Assembly: GCA_905182555.1 (NCBI GenBank)
Contig: CAJJBX010000018.1
Span: 1-64,000, forward strand
Length of the DNA stretch: 64,000 nt
Direction: 5' to 3'
Source of the DNA: an uncultured Ilumatobacter sp.
Lineage (GTDB): Bacteria > Actinomycetota > Acidimicrobiia > Acidimicrobiales > Ilumatobacteraceae
In this document: piece by piece, positions 63,416 to 64,000 of the stretch
Numbering within the stretch: the first letter of the stretch is position 1
How the letters are laid out: each line of letters begins with the position of its first letter
The notes under the pieces: model-generated
Database searches by the model: none
Told to the model about the DNA's origin: nothing
What the model saw: the letters and a program-made list of their open reading frames with translations, nothing else
Translations under genes and position numbers: made by a program

Positions 63416-64000
63416 ATGTCTGCGCTGCCACTGCAATTACTTTCTGACAACGCACGTGTCGAGGCCGATGGCTCACTCAGCGTTGGCGGTTGCCGTGTCG
63501 ATGAGATCGCTGCTGAGTTCGGCACTCCGGTGTTCCTCTACGACGAGGGGCACCTGCGCGCTCGCTGCCAGGAAGCCGTTGCGGCCTTTGGGCACCAGAA
63601 GGTCGTCTATGCAACGAAGGCGTTTCTCTGTAAGGCAATGGCCAAGCTTGCATACGACGAGGGCTTGCTCCTCGACGTCGCTTCGGGTGGCGAGCTTGCG
63701 GTCGCGCTTGCCGCTGGCGTGCCCGCGAACGCGTGCACGCTGCACGGCAACAACAAGTCGGTGACCGAACTGCGAGAGGGAATCGCCGCTGGCGTCCGCC
63801 ACGTCATCGTTGACAGCTTCGACGAGCTCGATCGCCTGGATGCGCTGTGGGCTCACGGGCTGCGCCATGCCGATGGCGGAGCGCCCAAGGTCGTCTTGCG
63901 GATCACTCCGGGCGTGTCGGCGCACACGCATGAGTTCATCGCCACTGGGCAAGATGACTCCAAGTTTGGTTTCAACCTCCGCAACGGTGATGCGATCAAG
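63416..64000 (+). CDS. lysA: Diaminopimelate decarboxylase, N-terminal part (runs off window)
   Basis: 195 codons visible. PLP-binding Lys in VVYATKAFLCKAMAK, then LLDVASGGELAVALAAG, LHGNNKSVTELREGI and LRITPGVSAHTHEFIATGQDDSKFGF, all typical of LysA. It makes L-lysine from meso-diaminopimelate. GGAGGAG lies nine bases before ATG 63416, inside the end of argS, so the two genes are coupled; argS-lysA order is common in Actinobacteria. Confidence 0.93.
   Translation, partial: MSALPLQLLSDNARVEADGSLSVGGCRVDEIAAEFGTPVFLYDEGHLRARCQEAVAAFGHQKVVYATKAFLCKAMAKLAYDEGLLLDVASGGELAVALAAGVPANACTLHGNNKSVTELREGIAAGVRHVIVDSFDELDRLDALWAHGLRHADGGAPKVVLRITPGVSAHTHEFIATGQDDSKFGFNLRNGDAIK

Overview
The window is GC-rich actinobacterial chromosome. 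A WhiB-family regulator, a PdtaS-type sensor kinase, a sortase E-like protein, DUF3107, the MSMEG_4193/DUF3090/SCO1664 trio and short compact promoters all point to Actinobacteria. Together with a complete System I cytochrome c maturation cluster, carnitine catabolism genes and acyl-CoA dehydrogenases, this fits an Acidimicrobiia (Ilumatobacter-like) heterotroph best. That placement is inference; there is no rRNA in the window.

Layout. 1-9.9 kb: end of an ABC-F ATPase, a giant Lhr helicase, a carotenoid oxygenase, an autoregulated TetR gene, an enoyl-CoA hydratase preceded by a tiny coupled ORF, and a sortase. 10-17.2 kb: ccmABCDEFGHI in one direction. 17.2-23.2 kb: proline-rich membrane proteins, a histidine phosphatase, a PolA-like polymerase with a metallopeptidase, and Mrp divergent from a Cys-containing HTH regulator. 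23.4-30.7 kb: metA (predicted acetyl-CoA type), DUF3107, two ArsA-like ATPases, PdtaS-like kinase, WhiB1-like protein, glycerophosphodiesterase, lipid kinase. 30.8-40.3 kb: etfBA, ferredoxin, the MSMEG_4193-DUF3090-SCO1664-unknown operon, type-5 uracil-DNA glycosylase, esterase, lipoprotein, FrhB-like protein, a di-iron hydroxylase-like membrane protein. 40.3-43.4 kb: a three-gene gamma-butyrobetaine/carnitine degradation operon. 43.6-47.2 kb: two tandem amt-glnK pairs. 47.8-53.7 kb: acyl-CoA dehydrogenase, Gfo/Idh oxidoreductase, MFS carrier, and an Ada-AlkA-Ogt triple fusion. 53.8-61.4 kb: a decayed sugar/redox region (broken aldo-keto reductase, gutted ABC ATPase, broken luciferase-like oxidoreductase, truncated LacI regulator) with intact deoC and a second aldo-keto reductase. 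61.4-64 kb: tRNA-Arg(CCG) divergent from argS, then lysA running off the end.

Two features run across the whole window. First, many genes start directly at, or 6-7 nt after, a TANNNT -10 hexamer with no Shine-Dalgarno, which indicates leaderless transcription; this supports an ATC initiation codon for lhr. Second, there are many non-coding repeats: three families of paired palindromes and several 12-bp arrays, three of them with seven copies.

Single-base frame breaks occur in ccmC, a DUF4328-like gene, etfA, one glnK and one amt, plus several in the 53.8-59.5 kb block. The open lengths of the first five fit exactly one gained or lost base each. Some may be sequencing errors; the larger deletions in the 53.8-59.5 kb block look like real decay. 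Coordinates for broken genes are given for the conceptual full gene.
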